Part shown: positions 27,675 through 36,492 of the stretch, in pieces
Numbering within the stretch: position 1 is the first letter of the stretch
Layout of the letters: every line of letters begins with the position of its first letter
NCBI RefSeq assembly: GCF_040717535.1
Contig: NZ_JBFEFI010000004.1
Span: 496,001-560,000, forward strand
Length of the DNA stretch: 64,000 nucleotides
Source of the DNA: Thalassoglobus sp. JC818
GTDB taxonomy: Bacteria > Planctomycetota > Planctomycetia > Planctomycetales > Planctomycetaceae
Direction of reading: 5' to 3'
Program-made: the position numbers and the translations under genes
Notes under the pieces: generated by a model
Told to the model about the DNA's origin: nothing
Database searches by the model: none
Seen by the model: the letters and a program-made list of their open reading frames with translations, nothing else

Positions 27675-30281
27675 ATGACTCGTAAGTGGGTGCCGTCACC
27701 GGTCTTCGTTTTCCTGTTCGTCAGCGCGCTACTCTCCATCTTCCCAACCACGGCACACTCTGCAGACATCAACGAGTGCCGCAAGTTGTTCATCACCGGA
27801 CAACTCGAAGAATGCCTCAAGGAAACGCAGGCAGCGATTGAAGACGGAGTCTACGGCGAGTCCTGGCATATTCTGAAAGCGGAGACGCAGTTCGATCTCG
27901 GCCGCTATCAAGATTCGCTTGCGACAATCGATCAAGCTCTGGAGCGTTACAGTTGGAGTATCCGACTCCGAACAGCTGCAATTAAAGCTTGCCAATTCAC
28001 CGGTCAGACTGAACGCATCGAGCTGCTGTACGAAGAAATCGGGCAGCTCGTCCAGTCATCTCCCTGGCGCTACACCGATGCCGAAAATCTGATCACACTC
28101 GGGCAATTCATTCTCGATCGAGGTGCGGACGCCAAACAAGTGCAGGAAACATTCTTCGCACGTGCCCGTCGCAACAATCCTCTCCACCGATCTCCGATTC
28201 TCGCGCTCGGTGAATTGGCTCTCGACAAACGCGACTTTCAACTCGCTGCAGAAATCTTTCAGGGGGCACTCGAAAATCACGCTGACGATCCAGATATTCA
28301 TTTCGGAGTCGCAAGAGCCTTCCGTGAATCAGACTCAGAAATCTCCTCAGCTGCGCTCCAGCAGACGTTGGAACTCAATCCCCAACATGTCGGAGCACAT
28401 CTCATGCAAGTCGACAGCCTGATTGATCGCGAACAATACGACGAAGCCGATCAGGTGATTGACGAGATCCTCAAAGTCAATCCGTCACACCCGGAAGCAC
28501 TCGCATTTCGATCGGCGATTTTCCGACTTCAAGGCTTGGACGAAAAGGCCAACGAAGCCCACGAGTTAGCACTCAGACATTACGAAACAAACCCGCTCGT
28601 CGAACACGTCATCGGACGGGAGCTGTCACAGAAGTACCGGTTCGAAGAAGGCTCTAAACGACAACAACAAGCCATCGAGTTTGATGAGACCTATCAGCCA
28701 GCTAAGAAGCAGCTCGTTCAGGATTTCATGCGACTGGGGCGGGAAGAAGAAGGTTGGCGACTCGCGGAGGAGCTTCATGAGAACGATCCCTATGACATCG
28801 CGATGTACAACTTGGTCACTCTTCGTGACGAGCTCGAGAACTTCACGACGATCAGCGAGAACGATTTCTTCATCCGCATGGAACCAGTCGAAGCAGAGAT
28901 CTACGGTCGACGCGTTCTCAATTTGCTGACTCAGGCAAGAAGAGAACTGACCGAGAAATATCAGATCGAACTTCCAGAAACGATCCTCGTCGAAATCTTC
29001 CCCAAGCCAGCGGACTTCGAAGTACGCACCTTTGGAATGCCAGGCATCCCAGGCTTTCTGGGAGTCTGTTTCGGCGATGTGATCACAGCGAACAGCCCCG
29101 CATCGCAAGCACAGAACCCGGTAAATCTAGAATCCGTCCTTTGGCACGAATTCGCTCACGTCATCACGCTCAACAAGACTAACAACCGCATGCCTCGCTG
29201 GCTCAGCGAAGGGCTTTCCGTCTACGAAGAGCGGATGAAAGACCCGAGTTGGGGCGAGCAGATGAACGCGACCTATCGCAAAATGATTCTGGAAGGCAGT
29301 CTCTCATCTATTCGAAACATGAGTGACTTGTTCCTCACGCCAGAGTCACCAGTCCACGTTCAGTTTGCATACTTCCAAAGCTCGCTGGTCGTGGAATTCT
29401 TGATCGACCGGTACGGCTTCGATGCGATCCTTGCCATCTTGGACGACCTGGGCATCGGTATGAACATCAATGAAGCCATTGAACGACACACTGCCCCAAT
29501 TGCTGAAATCGATGAAGCATTCGAAGAGCACGCACTCAAGTTGGCAAACGACTTTGGCGGAGAAGTCGACTGGTCAGAACCCGAGCTGGCTGAAGTCATC
29601 TCGAGTCCTCTCGGACCAACGGCGGTGATTGCGTGGGTGGAAGCAAACCCGACCAACTACCTTGGACTCAAGCAATGTGCGTCGATCCTTATCGAAGCGG
29701 ATGAACGGTCCGCTGCAGCGGAGATTCTGGAAAGAGCAGTTGAGCTGTTCCCTTATGAAACCGGTCCTGAGAGTCCGTCGATGCAGCTTGCAGAGATCTA
29801 CCGATCTCAAGACTTGATCGAGAAGGAATCGAACATCCTCAACGAGATCGTAGATCGCGATCCGGATGCCGTGAGTCCACTCTTGAGGTTGATGGACCTG
29901 TCCGAAGAGAACGAAGACTGGGACAAGCTCGCCGAGTTCTCGACTCGACTACTCGCCATTAAACCGCTCATTCCCCAACCACACGCAGGGCTGGCATTGG
30001 CCGGAGAAAGATTGAATCGGCCCGACGAAGCAGCGAGCAGCCTTGAAGCACTTCTGCAGATGAATCCCGCAGATCCCGCCGGGATTTACTACAGAGCCGC
30101 CGCCCAATACCAAAAACTCGGAGACAAGCCACGAGCCATTCGCAGCTCACTTCAGGCTCTTGAAGAAGCACCACGCTATCTTGACGCTCTTAAATTGTTC
30201 GTCGAACTTCAGACATCAGAAGTTGCCACTGAGGCCGAATCAGAACCGGAATCGAGACCTCCTGGTGACTCCGGTTTCTGA
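27675..30281 (+). CDS. Secreted TPR-repeat protein with a peptidase MA-like (HExxH) domain
   Basis: An 868-residue protein. The start ATG 27675 has GGAGAG upstream and gives a signal peptide (RKWVPSPVFVFLFVSALL, then AHSA). Residues 30-400 are TPR units, for example YQDSLATIDQALERY and EISSAALQQTLELNP. Around residue 490 WHEFAHVITLN carries HExxH, followed by MPRWLSEGLSVYEE, the zinc-metallopeptidase MA-like motif (Glu-Gly). More TPRs form the C-terminus. The combination is frequent in planctomycetes and deltaproteobacteria and is thought to act in the periplasm, but substrates are unknown. Alternative starts at 27651 and 27528 are less good. It is monocistronic. Confidence 0.88.
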   Translation: MTRKWVPSPVFVFLFVSALLSIFPTTAHSADINECRKLFITGQLEECLKETQAAIEDGVYGESWHILKAETQFDLGRYQDSLATIDQALERYSWSIRLRTAAIKACQFTGQTERIELLYEEIGQLVQSSPWRYTDAENLITLGQFILDRGADAKQVQETFFARARRNNPLHRSPILALGELALDKRDFQLAAEIFQGALENHADDPDIHFGVARAFRESDSEISSAALQQTLELNPQHVGAHLMQVDSLIDREQYDEADQVIDEILKVNPSHPEALAFRSAIFRLQGLDEKANEAHELALRHYETNPLVEHVIGRELSQKYRFEEGSKRQQQAIEFDETYQPAKKQLVQDFMRLGREEEGWRLAEELHENDPYDIAMYNLVTLRDELENFTTISENDFFIRMEPVEAEIYGRRVLNLLTQARRELTEKYQIELPETILVEIFPKPADFEVRTFGMPGIPGFLGVCFGDVITANSPASQAQNPVNLESVLWHEFAHVITLNKTNNRMPRWLSEGLSVYEERMKDPSWGEQMNATYRKMILEGSLSSIRNMSDLFLTPESPVHVQFAYFQSSLVVEFLIDRYGFDAILAILDDLGIGMNINEAIERHTAPIAEIDEAFEEHALKLANDFGGEVDWSEPELAEVISSPLGPTAVIAWVEANPTNYLGLKQCASILIEADERSAAAEILERAVELFPYETGPESPSMQLAEIYRSQDLIEKESNILNEIVDRDPDAVSPLLRLMDLSEENEDWDKLAEFSTRLLAIKPLIPQPHAGLALAGERLNRPDEAASSLEALLQMNPADPAGIYYRAAAQYQKLGDKPRAIRSSLQALEEAPRYLDALKLFVELQTSEVATEAESEPESRPPGDSGF

Positions 30282-30401
30282 GATTTGTGTTCACACGAGA
30301 GTCATCTCGATAAGCACACGACTCCGGGTAGACCGACAAAGAGCTTGAGGAGAAAACTTCAAACTCTCGCCTGAAGATACCTCCCCAATTGTTCCGATCG
30401 A

Positions 30402-30508
30402 TTTGAGCATTTTCTGCTTTGGTTTCCCCCACTCGCACGAGCGAACTCAGTTTTTTACCGTATGAAAAAGTACAAGCGAGTGAACTCAAAAGAGCAACTT
30501 GCTCTAAA
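30402..30508 (-). repeat. Dispersed 100 bp repeat, copy C
   Basis: Reads on the minus strand from 30505 as AGAGCAAGTTGCTCT and ends AAAATGCTCAAAT at 30402. The first 15 bases are identical to copies A and B; the middle keeps TTCACTCGCTTGTA and TTCGCTCGTGCGAG in the same spacing. It is the most divergent copy. The TAG stop codon of the adjacent DUF1559 gene (30504-30506) is part of the TTTTAGAGCA junction, so the element abuts the gene end directly. Confidence 0.8.
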
Positions 30509-31520
30509 ACTCGCCGACAGGTTGACCATCGTTTCGCTGTCCCAGCTTCCGCCAGGTATTGCGGTCGATGTTTTCTGAAATCGATCGCACTGAGCCATCT
30601 GTCAACAAGCTGTTGACGATTGAAATGTGCCAACTACGAGATGTGACAGCTGCATATGTTGGTCCGCTGCAGCTCTTGTCTTCGCGGCAGGACGTGTAGT
30701 CACCTTCATCAGAGCGATCCCCGCCTGGAACAATAACGTTTGCGTTCGGTGGAAGAGTGACGGTGAAACCGGTCTGATGCACGCGTCCGTCGACCCATTC
30801 CGTATGACCGCTGTTCGGCTTGTTGCTGCCTCCACTACTGATCAATCCAGACACAGCATCGGATGTTTCAGGAACTGTCGCTGTCCCGGTTCCGCCGTCT
30901 CGGTTGTAGGCTGTGAATGCTTTCACCTCTGAGAAACAAAGTGTGTTGCTGGTTCCATCAACAAAGTCGCGAGGCTTGAAGCTGGTGTTTGGAGCGAACG
31001 CACCGTCCCCGGGTCGGCGAGATCCATTCACCCACACTCGCCATGTCCCGCCATTGAATCCATAGCTCAGCGGGTAGTGCTCGGCGACACCGTTTGAGTC
31101 TGCACGAGTTCGATCGTTCACTTCACTCGGACAGAGGAACGACGCCACTCGCATTGTCGGAATCTCGGCGTTGATCGGATCATCGTAAGCAAGAGACAAG
31201 TTCGCGATGTTGTAAATCGCAGCCTGCTCGAGGTACGGAAGAATTCTCGCCTGTGCAGACCACTCTCCACCCGCGGTGGGGTTGTCTCCGGCAGACGAAA
31301 TATCCGAGACGAACGACGGAGGAAATCCGTTGTTGACATCAAGGTAGTTGTGCAAAGCAAGTCCGATCTGCTTGAGGTTGTTCTTGCACTGCGTTCGTCG
31401 GGCTGCCTCTCGAGCTTGTTGGACAGCCGGAAGCAACAAGGCGATCAGAATCGCGATGATCGCGATAACAACCAACAGCTCAATCAGCGTGAAACCACGA
31501 CGTCGGGAAATCATTGACAT
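30504..31520 (-). CDS. DUF1559 protein with prepilin-type N-terminus (second copy)
   Basis: A 338-residue paralogue of the protein at 14757. N-terminus [34 protein letters not shown] is a type IV prepilin-like signal; [16 protein letters not shown] and SFLCPSEV are family signatures. Near the end [17 protein letters not shown] replaces the usual H-x9-DG with an NSLLTDG form. Like its paralogue it ends in VGEF plus TAG. Start could be Met1 or Met3 (31514). It is divergent from hemP, whose Fur-type promoter lies in the shared 135-base region. Confidence 0.92.
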   Translation of the reverse strand: MSMISRRRGFTLIELLVVIAIIAILIALLLPAVQQAREAARRTQCKNNLKQIGLALHNYLDVNNGFPPSFVSDISSAGDNPTAGGEWSAQARILPYLEQAAIYNIANLSLAYDDPINAEIPTMRVASFLCPSEVNDRTRADSNGVAEHYPLSYGFNGGTWRVWVNGSRRPGDGAFAPNTSFKPRDFVDGTSNTLCFSEVKAFTAYNRDGGTGTATVPETSDAVSGLISSGGSNKPNSGHTEWVDGRVHQTGFTVTLPPNANVIVPGGDRSDEGDYTSCREDKSCSGPTYAAVTSRSWHISIVNSLLTDGSVRSISENIDRNTWRKLGQRNDGQPVGEF

Positions 31521-31601
31521 TCTTCAAAGCCTGCAATTTTCAGTGATCGTGACGAACTGAACCCGACACGCGTCGAATTCAGAAGCCAACACACGAACAT
31601 T

Positions 31602-31620
31602 ATTGACACTGAGTCTCAAT
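31602..31620. promoter_or_regulatory. Fur box upstream of hemP
   Basis: 19-base near-palindrome ATTGACACTGAGTCTCAAT. In the 7-1-7 reading, TGACACT and AGTCTCA match as inverted halves except for one pair, as in known Fur sites upstream of hemP. It overlaps the -35 element of the candidate hemP promoter, so Fe-Fur would repress transcription. Confidence 0.65.
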
Positions 31621-31632
31621 TGCAGGTAATGT
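31603..31632 (+). promoter_or_regulatory. Candidate promoter of hemP
   Basis: Perfect -35 TTGACA at 31603-31608, 18-base spacer, TAATGT at 31627-31632. Predicted start of transcription near 31639, just before the hemP ATG at 31656. Confidence 0.5.
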
Positions 31633-31655
31633 AGTGAGCATTGAGTGGAAGCTCA

Positions 31656-31880
31656 ATGCAGCCTCCCGAAATTCTGAAAGATAGAAAAAGTCCTGATTCC
31701 ATGAATTCGTCACCGAATGACTCGGCCCGCCCGGAAAACGATCATCGAGACGACCCACCGAGAGGTGACTACGAATCGAGCGAACTCTTTGCCGGTCGTG
31801 AAGAGATTACGATCAAGCACAATGGGCAAACTTACCGACTCCGCCAAACGAAAACCGGCAAACTCATTCTCAACAAGTAG
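31656..31880 (+). CDS. hemP: Hemin uptake protein HemP
   Basis: A 74-residue small protein. The C-terminal third ITIKHNGQTYRLRQTKTGKLILNK is the conserved HemP/HmuP signature (H-x-G-x-x-Y-x-LR-x-T-x-x-GKLIL-x-K); the N-terminal half is hydrophilic and low in order. HemP members are small factors of heme acquisition, in some proteobacteria needed as co-activators of the heme receptor gene. ATG 31656 has GGAAG upstream; ATG 31701 is an alternative with no visible ribosome binding site, and the TTG at 31641 is too near the predicted transcription start. No receptor or ABC gene is adjacent. A Fur box directly overlaps the promoter. Confidence 0.85.
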   Translation: MQPPEILKDRKSPDSMNSSPNDSARPENDHRDDPPRGDYESSELFAGREEITIKHNGQTYRLRQTKTGKLILNK

Positions 31881-32110
31881 CCGTCCCCGAGTCACAGACC
31901 TCCCACGGTATTGCTTCGCAGTCCGAATCTGGATCATCGGGGACTGTGAGCGAATCACAAAAGAGTGCTCTCTTCTGCCGCCGCACGTTGACGCGATTTC
32001 GCCCTCGTGAATTCAAAAAGTCCGTCGCATCCATGCTGTTCCGATGCGATTTGCGATGCTGAATGCTCTACAATCATCGCTCGAAGTACAGACGCTTAAC
32101 GGACAGCTCC

Positions 32111-33772
32111 ATGAAAGTCACCATCGCCCAGATCAATCCGATCGTCGGGGATATCACCGGAAACTCTGAGAAGATTCGACAAGCTGCGCAATTGGCAAAA
32201 CGCCAGGGCGCCCAACTTCTGGTCACTCCGGAACTCGCCATTTGCGGCTATCCGCCGAAAGACCTGTTGATGCGAGGCGGGTTTGTGGATGCCTGTGACA
32301 CCTCAGTGAAGCAGTTGGCCGATGAGACGTCCGGAGAGTTCGGAATTCTGGTAGGCCACCCGACTCGACCGGCCAACCACTCTGGACGGCCCTACAACGC
32401 CGCAACATTGCTCGCCGATGGAGGTGTCAAACAGACGGTCCACAAGTCGCTTCTTCCGAACTACGACGTCTTCGACGAAGAGAGATATTTCTCGCCGGGA
32501 ACCAATCCTGCACCAATGACCTTCTTAGGCAAGAGGCTGGGAGTCCACATTTGTGAAGACGCCTGGTACGGCGAGCCAGATACCTTCTATCACCTCCCCC
32601 CTCTTGAACGCGAAGACCCGGTTCGTCTTCTGGCAGATCAGGGAGTGGATCTGTTTTTCAACCTGTCTGCGAGCCCGTTCGAAGTCGACAAGTTTTCTCG
32701 CCGCTGCCGAATTATTCGTCAGCACGTTTCGACTCACCAACGACCCGTCATCTTCGCAAATCAGGTTGGCGGCAATGACGATCTCGTCTTCGACGGCAGA
32801 AGTTTCGTTCTCGACTCGAACGGAAACCTCGCTTCAATTCTGAACGGGTTTCAGGAACAAATAGTAACCGTCGATCTCAACAACCTCGACACGGCAGATC
32901 CCGTCACTGACTCACGCGAAAAACAGTTGTTCGAAGCCCTTACTTTGGGACTGGGCGACTACGCGAAGAAGTCCGGCTTCACGGACTGCGTTCTGGGGTT
33001 GTCCGGAGGCATCGACAGTGCCGTCGCCGCAGCGATTGCCGCTGAAGCCCTCGGTGGAGAGCACGTTCACGCTCTGCTCATGCCCAGTCGATTCAGCAGC
33101 GATCACAGCCTTTCGGATGCCTGGGAACTCGCGCGGAATTACAAACTCGACGCTCAAGAAATTCCCATTGACGCGATTCATAAAGCCTACGAATCAACGG
33201 TCGTTGTCGGTGATGACCTCTCCTCTGCGCCGCTGGGTCTCGCTGATCAAAACCTGCAGGCACGGATTCGGGGAGCAATGGTCATGACCCGCAGCAACAC
33301 ACACGGCTGGCTCCCGATTGCGACAGGCAACAAGAGCGAACTCGCAGTCGGCTATTGTACGCTGTACGGGGACATGTGCGGAGGTTTCGCAGCTCTCTGC
33401 GATGTGTACAAACAGGACGTTTACGGCATCGCTCGCTACATCAACGAAGCCGCCGGGAAGGAACTGATCCCCTCGAACATCATCGACAAAGCCCCCAGTG
33501 CAGAACTTGCCCCTGACCAGTTCGACCAGGACTCACTTCCCCCATACCCCGTCCTCGATGCCATCCTGTACGGATTGATCGAGCAGAACCGCAACCCGGC
33601 CGAAATGGTCGGCGAGTTCCCGGAAGAAACAGTTCGGTGGGTCGTTCAGAAACTGGACCGAAACGAGTTCAAACGCTGGCAAATCCCACCGGGTGTGAAA
33701 GTCACTCAAACTGCGTTCGGAACTGGCCGCAGAATGCCAATGGCAGCCCGCGGATTCACCGGGATGAAGTAA
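32111..33772 (+). CDS. nadE: Glutamine-dependent NAD+ synthetase
   Basis: A 553-residue two-domain enzyme. The N-terminal nitrilase-type glutaminase has the triad Glu41 ([12 protein letters not shown]), Lys112 ([12 protein letters not shown]) and Cys148 (HICEDAW). The C-terminal ligase has the P-loop [14 protein letters not shown] near 298-306, plus [23 protein letters not shown] and the C-terminal lid. It amidates deamido-NAD using glutamine-derived ammonia, the last step of NAD synthesis. ATG 32111 leads directly into [14 protein letters not shown], the usual start; the upstream 16-residue extension is not conserved. Independent transcription is likely. Confidence 0.96.
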   Translation: MKVTIAQINPIVGDITGNSEKIRQAAQLAKRQGAQLLVTPELAICGYPPKDLLMRGGFVDACDTSVKQLADETSGEFGILVGHPTRPANHSGRPYNAATLLADGGVKQTVHKSLLPNYDVFDEERYFSPGTNPAPMTFLGKRLGVHICEDAWYGEPDTFYHLPPLEREDPVRLLADQGVDLFFNLSASPFEVDKFSRRCRIIRQHVSTHQRPVIFANQVGGNDDLVFDGRSFVLDSNGNLASILNGFQEQIVTVDLNNLDTADPVTDSREKQLFEALTLGLGDYAKKSGFTDCVLGLSGGIDSAVAAAIAAEALGGEHVHALLMPSRFSSDHSLSDAWELARNYKLDAQEIPIDAIHKAYESTVVVGDDLSSAPLGLADQNLQARIRGAMVMTRSNTHGWLPIATGNKSELAVGYCTLYGDMCGGFAALCDVYKQDVYGIARYINEAAGKELIPSNIIDKAPSAELAPDQFDQDSLPPYPVLDAILYGLIEQNRNPAEMVGEFPEETVRWVVQKLDRNEFKRWQIPPGVKVTQTAFGTGRRMPMAARGFTGMK

Positions 33773-33903
33773 TGCACTTCAAGGAGCGACTTCTGCTTAA
33801 GCACAATCAGCAACTTGCCCCGCGATCACATTCGCGGAGACAGCTGCTGAAAAGCACTCGAGGCTGACTCACTGTGTGAATCGGTTGCCACTTGCACGCC
33901 GCC

Positions 33904-34782
33904 TCAGACCGATCGTGGAATCTGAACAGCATCAAGAATCCGTTCGCACGCTTCCGACTTGTTGAGTACGTAGAAGTGAATTCCTCGTACTCCTTCATCA
34001 ACCAGCTGCTGACACTGCTTGATGGCATATTCCACACCGATCGCTCGCTGAGCTTCGGCGTCGTCTTGCACAGCTTCGAGTTGACCAGCCAACTCATCCG
34101 GGATGATCGCTCCACACATTGCGGTGATGCGTTTGATGCGGGCAAACTCGGTGATCGGCATAATTCCAGCCACAACCGGAATCGACACCGATCTTCGTTC
34201 CAGTTCATCACGAAACCGAAAGAAGTTCTCGTTGTGGTAGAAAAGCTGAGTGAAAATTGCGTCCGCCCCAGCATCGACCTTGCGGACCAAATTGTCGAGA
34301 TCTAACTCCATCGATGATGCTTCCGGATGTTTTTCCGGGTAGCCGGCCACTCCGATGCCAACTTCGGGGAACCGTGATCGAATCAGCTCGACAAGTTCGT
34401 TGGCATATTTCAGACCACCGCTGACTGCCTCGAACGAATCGCTTCCAGCAGGAGCGTCACCGCGCAAAGCCATGAAGTTTTGCACCCCACGGCGATCAGC
34501 AGCATCGAGCCATTCATTAAGCTGGTCGATGGTCGATCCAACGCAGGTGAAATGCGCCGTTGCCGGGATCTGAAAGTCCCGCTGGATCATCTCACACAGC
34601 TCAAGAGTTCGATCCTGGGTACTGCCGCCTGCACCGTAAGTGCAGGAAATAAAGTCGGGTGATCGAGCAGTGAGTCGCTGCAAGCTCTCCATGAGCGCAA
34701 CATCACCAGCTTCAGATTTCGGCGGGAAAATCTCGAACGAGATTCCAAATGGAGATTTCTCGTAAACGTCTTTGATCCGCAT
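33904..34782 (-). CDS. metF: 5,10-methylenetetrahydrofolate reductase
   Basis: A 292-residue FAD-dependent reductase that makes 5-methyl-THF for methionine synthesis. Signatures: [14 protein letters not shown] with the catalytic Glu, [28 protein letters not shown] for flavin contact, [11 protein letters not shown], and [11 protein letters not shown]. No C-terminal regulatory domain is present, as for bacterial MetF. Identification is firm. It is followed by mqnC-proximal intergenic DNA and no other methionine gene is adjacent. Confidence 0.96.
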   Translation of the reverse strand: MRIKDVYEKSPFGISFEIFPPKSEAGDVALMESLQRLTARSPDFISCTYGAGGSTQDRTLELCEMIQRDFQIPATAHFTCVGSTIDQLNEWLDAADRRGVQNFMALRGDAPAGSDSFEAVSGGLKYANELVELIRSRFPEVGIGVAGYPEKHPEASSMELDLDNLVRKVDAGADAIFTQLFYHNENFFRFRDELERRSVSIPVVAGIMPITEFARIKRITAMCGAIIPDELAGQLEAVQDDAEAQRAIGVEYAIKQCQQLVDEGVRGIHFYVLNKSEACERILDAVQIPRSV

Positions 34783-35119
34783 CAGACACCTTGAGTTTTG
34801 TTCTGCTCGTCCAGGACAAGCTGCTCACTTTTATGCACGCTTCCAAGCACTCTCGATTCACGAAATTTCAGATGTGCTGGAACGAGTTCGTGGAGATCGT
34901 TCGATCGATCCTATCAAACTCTTTGCAAGCTATCTTAGTTTCCGTTTTCGCCCACTCCAGAGTCAAATCGATTTTGCTTGACAATCCCGATGATTCGTGG
35001 GAGTGATTGCCATCTTACCGGGACTTCATCACTGCCAAACTGCTTAATCGATACAACCGTGCAAGCTGAACCGGCTGTCGGCGGCCGCTGAAGTTAGGAT
35101 TTGGAGAAGATCCGACAGA
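34783..35119. other. Intergenic region between metF and mqnC
   Basis: 337 bases. It would hold the metF promoter, but I see no clear element, no RNA gene, and no coding ORF. Confidence 0.4.
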
Positions 35120-36253
35120 TCATACGGGACTCACTTCGTCCACGTACTCGTAGAAGACATTCCGTTGACGCGGGATGTATCCAGCATCTGAGATGCACCG
35201 CTTGATTGAATCGAGCGAGAGGTGAAACACCGTCCCCGCCTGAGCAACGACGTTCTCCTCGATCATCAAGCTTCCCATGTCATTAGCTCCGAAGTACAGA
35301 GCCAACTGTCCGATTTTCTCACCCTGAGTCACCCAGGATGATTGAATGTTGGGAATGTTGTCGAGATACAACCGAGCCACAGCTTGAGTCTTCAAGTACT
35401 CGAAGGCTCCTGCTTCGGGAACGAGAGACATGTCCACTCCACCTTTTCGCGGACCACCAAACCACGGGGCGGTTTCCGGAGCTTGATGAGTCCAGCAAAT
35501 GAAGGCTGTGAATCCACCGGTCTCGTCCTGCAGTTGTCGCAGCCGTTCGAGATGTTCGATCCTCTCTGCCAGAGTTTCGACATGTCCGAACATCATCGTG
35601 CAGGTGCTCTTACCGCCGATCTCATGCCAGACTCGATTGACCTCCAGCCAACCGTCTGACAGAACTTTGCCACGCGTGATCTGCTTGCGAACGCGATCGA
35701 CGAGAATCTCGCCACCCCCGCCCGGCAAACTTCCAAGCCCGGCTTCCTTAAGCCGCTCGAGGACGGTTTTCAGCGGCAGCTTGCTCATCTTGTGAAAGTG
35801 CCACAACTCCGGAGGACTGAACCCGTGGACGTTGATCGCCGGGAATCTCTTTCGCATTCCTCGCAGTAAGTCTTCATACCATTCCAATGGCAACTCAGGA
35901 TGCAGCCCGCCCTGCAGAAGAATCTGATCTCCTCCAAGATCGAGAGTTTCCTGCATCTTCTGATCGAGAACCTCTTCGGACAGCACATACGCTTCAGAAT
36001 GTCCGACTGGTCGATAGAAAGCACAGAAATCACAGACCGCAGCACACACGTTGGAATAGTTGATGTTTCGATCGATGTTGAACGTTCGAAACGGCTCTGG
36101 ATGAAGCCGACGTGTCACCTCGTCCGCAGCAACTCCCAGTGCTGTCAAATCAGTTGTTTTGAGCAGCTCAAGACCATCTTCAGGAGTCAGCCGTTCCCCT
36201 GCCACGGATTTGGCAAGGATCTCATCAATTCTTGTTCCCAGTGCGGCAACCAT
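35120..36253 (-). CDS. mqnC: Cyclic dehypoxanthinyl futalosine synthase (radical SAM)
   Basis: A 377-residue radical SAM enzyme of the futalosine menaquinone pathway. DRNINYSNVCAAVCDFCAFYR holds the cluster motif CxxxCxxC (Cys70, 74, 77). LQGGLHPELPLEWYEDLLRGM, GLGSLPGGGGEILVDRVR and MFGHVETLAERIEHL are MqnC features. It would close the spiro ring from dehypoxanthine futalosine. No mqnA, B, D or E gene is in the window. Confusion with MqnE is possible but the N-terminal and C-terminal patterns favour MqnC. Confidence 0.92.
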   Translation of the reverse strand: MVAALGTRIDEILAKSVAGERLTPEDGLELLKTTDLTALGVAADEVTRRLHPEPFRTFNIDRNINYSNVCAAVCDFCAFYRPVGHSEAYVLSEEVLDQKMQETLDLGGDQILLQGGLHPELPLEWYEDLLRGMRKRFPAINVHGFSPPELWHFHKMSKLPLKTVLERLKEAGLGSLPGGGGEILVDRVRKQITRGKVLSDGWLEVNRVWHEIGGKSTCTMMFGHVETLAERIEHLERLRQLQDETGGFTAFICWTHQAPETAPWFGGPRKGGVDMSLVPEAGAFEYLKTQAVARLYLDNIPNIQSSWVTQGEKIGQLALYFGANDMGSLMIEENVVAQAGTVFHLSLDSIKRCISDAGYIPRQRNVFYEYVDEVSPV

Positions 36254-36430
36254 TTCACTCTATCCCGGCTGATTTCAACAAACTTTTTTGCGATTGAGCC
36301 CATTGAACGGACGCAATTCTTAGCGAGCTTCTTCCCTCCGCTCGCAAGGACAGGAATGGATTCAACGACGGTCATCCTGCCTGCAACTTGATCCGCAAAT
36401 CTCCTGTCAGCTTAACGAATACGTCAACGC

Positions 36431-36467
36431 AAACAAGGCGTTGATCGAATCGACCAACGCCTTGTTT
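36431..36467 (-). terminator. Hairpin after rpoC
   Basis: 13 bp perfect stem AAACAAGGCGTTG (36431-36443) with CAACGCCTTGTTT (36455-36467). It lies 26 bases beyond the rpoC stop. There is no long T-run after the stem, but stem-encoded T is present. Confidence 0.75.
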
Positions 36468-36492
36468 GTTCACATCAACTTGTCCAGATCGC

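Noticed and set aside
33818-33835. CCGCGA/TCGCGG hairpin between nadE and metF
   Set aside because: No T-run, short stem; not enough for a terminator call.
33782-33870. Sequence with AGCAACTTG and GCACTCGAG resembling the 100 bp repeat
   Set aside because: Only scattered short matches and no ordered alignment with copies A-C.
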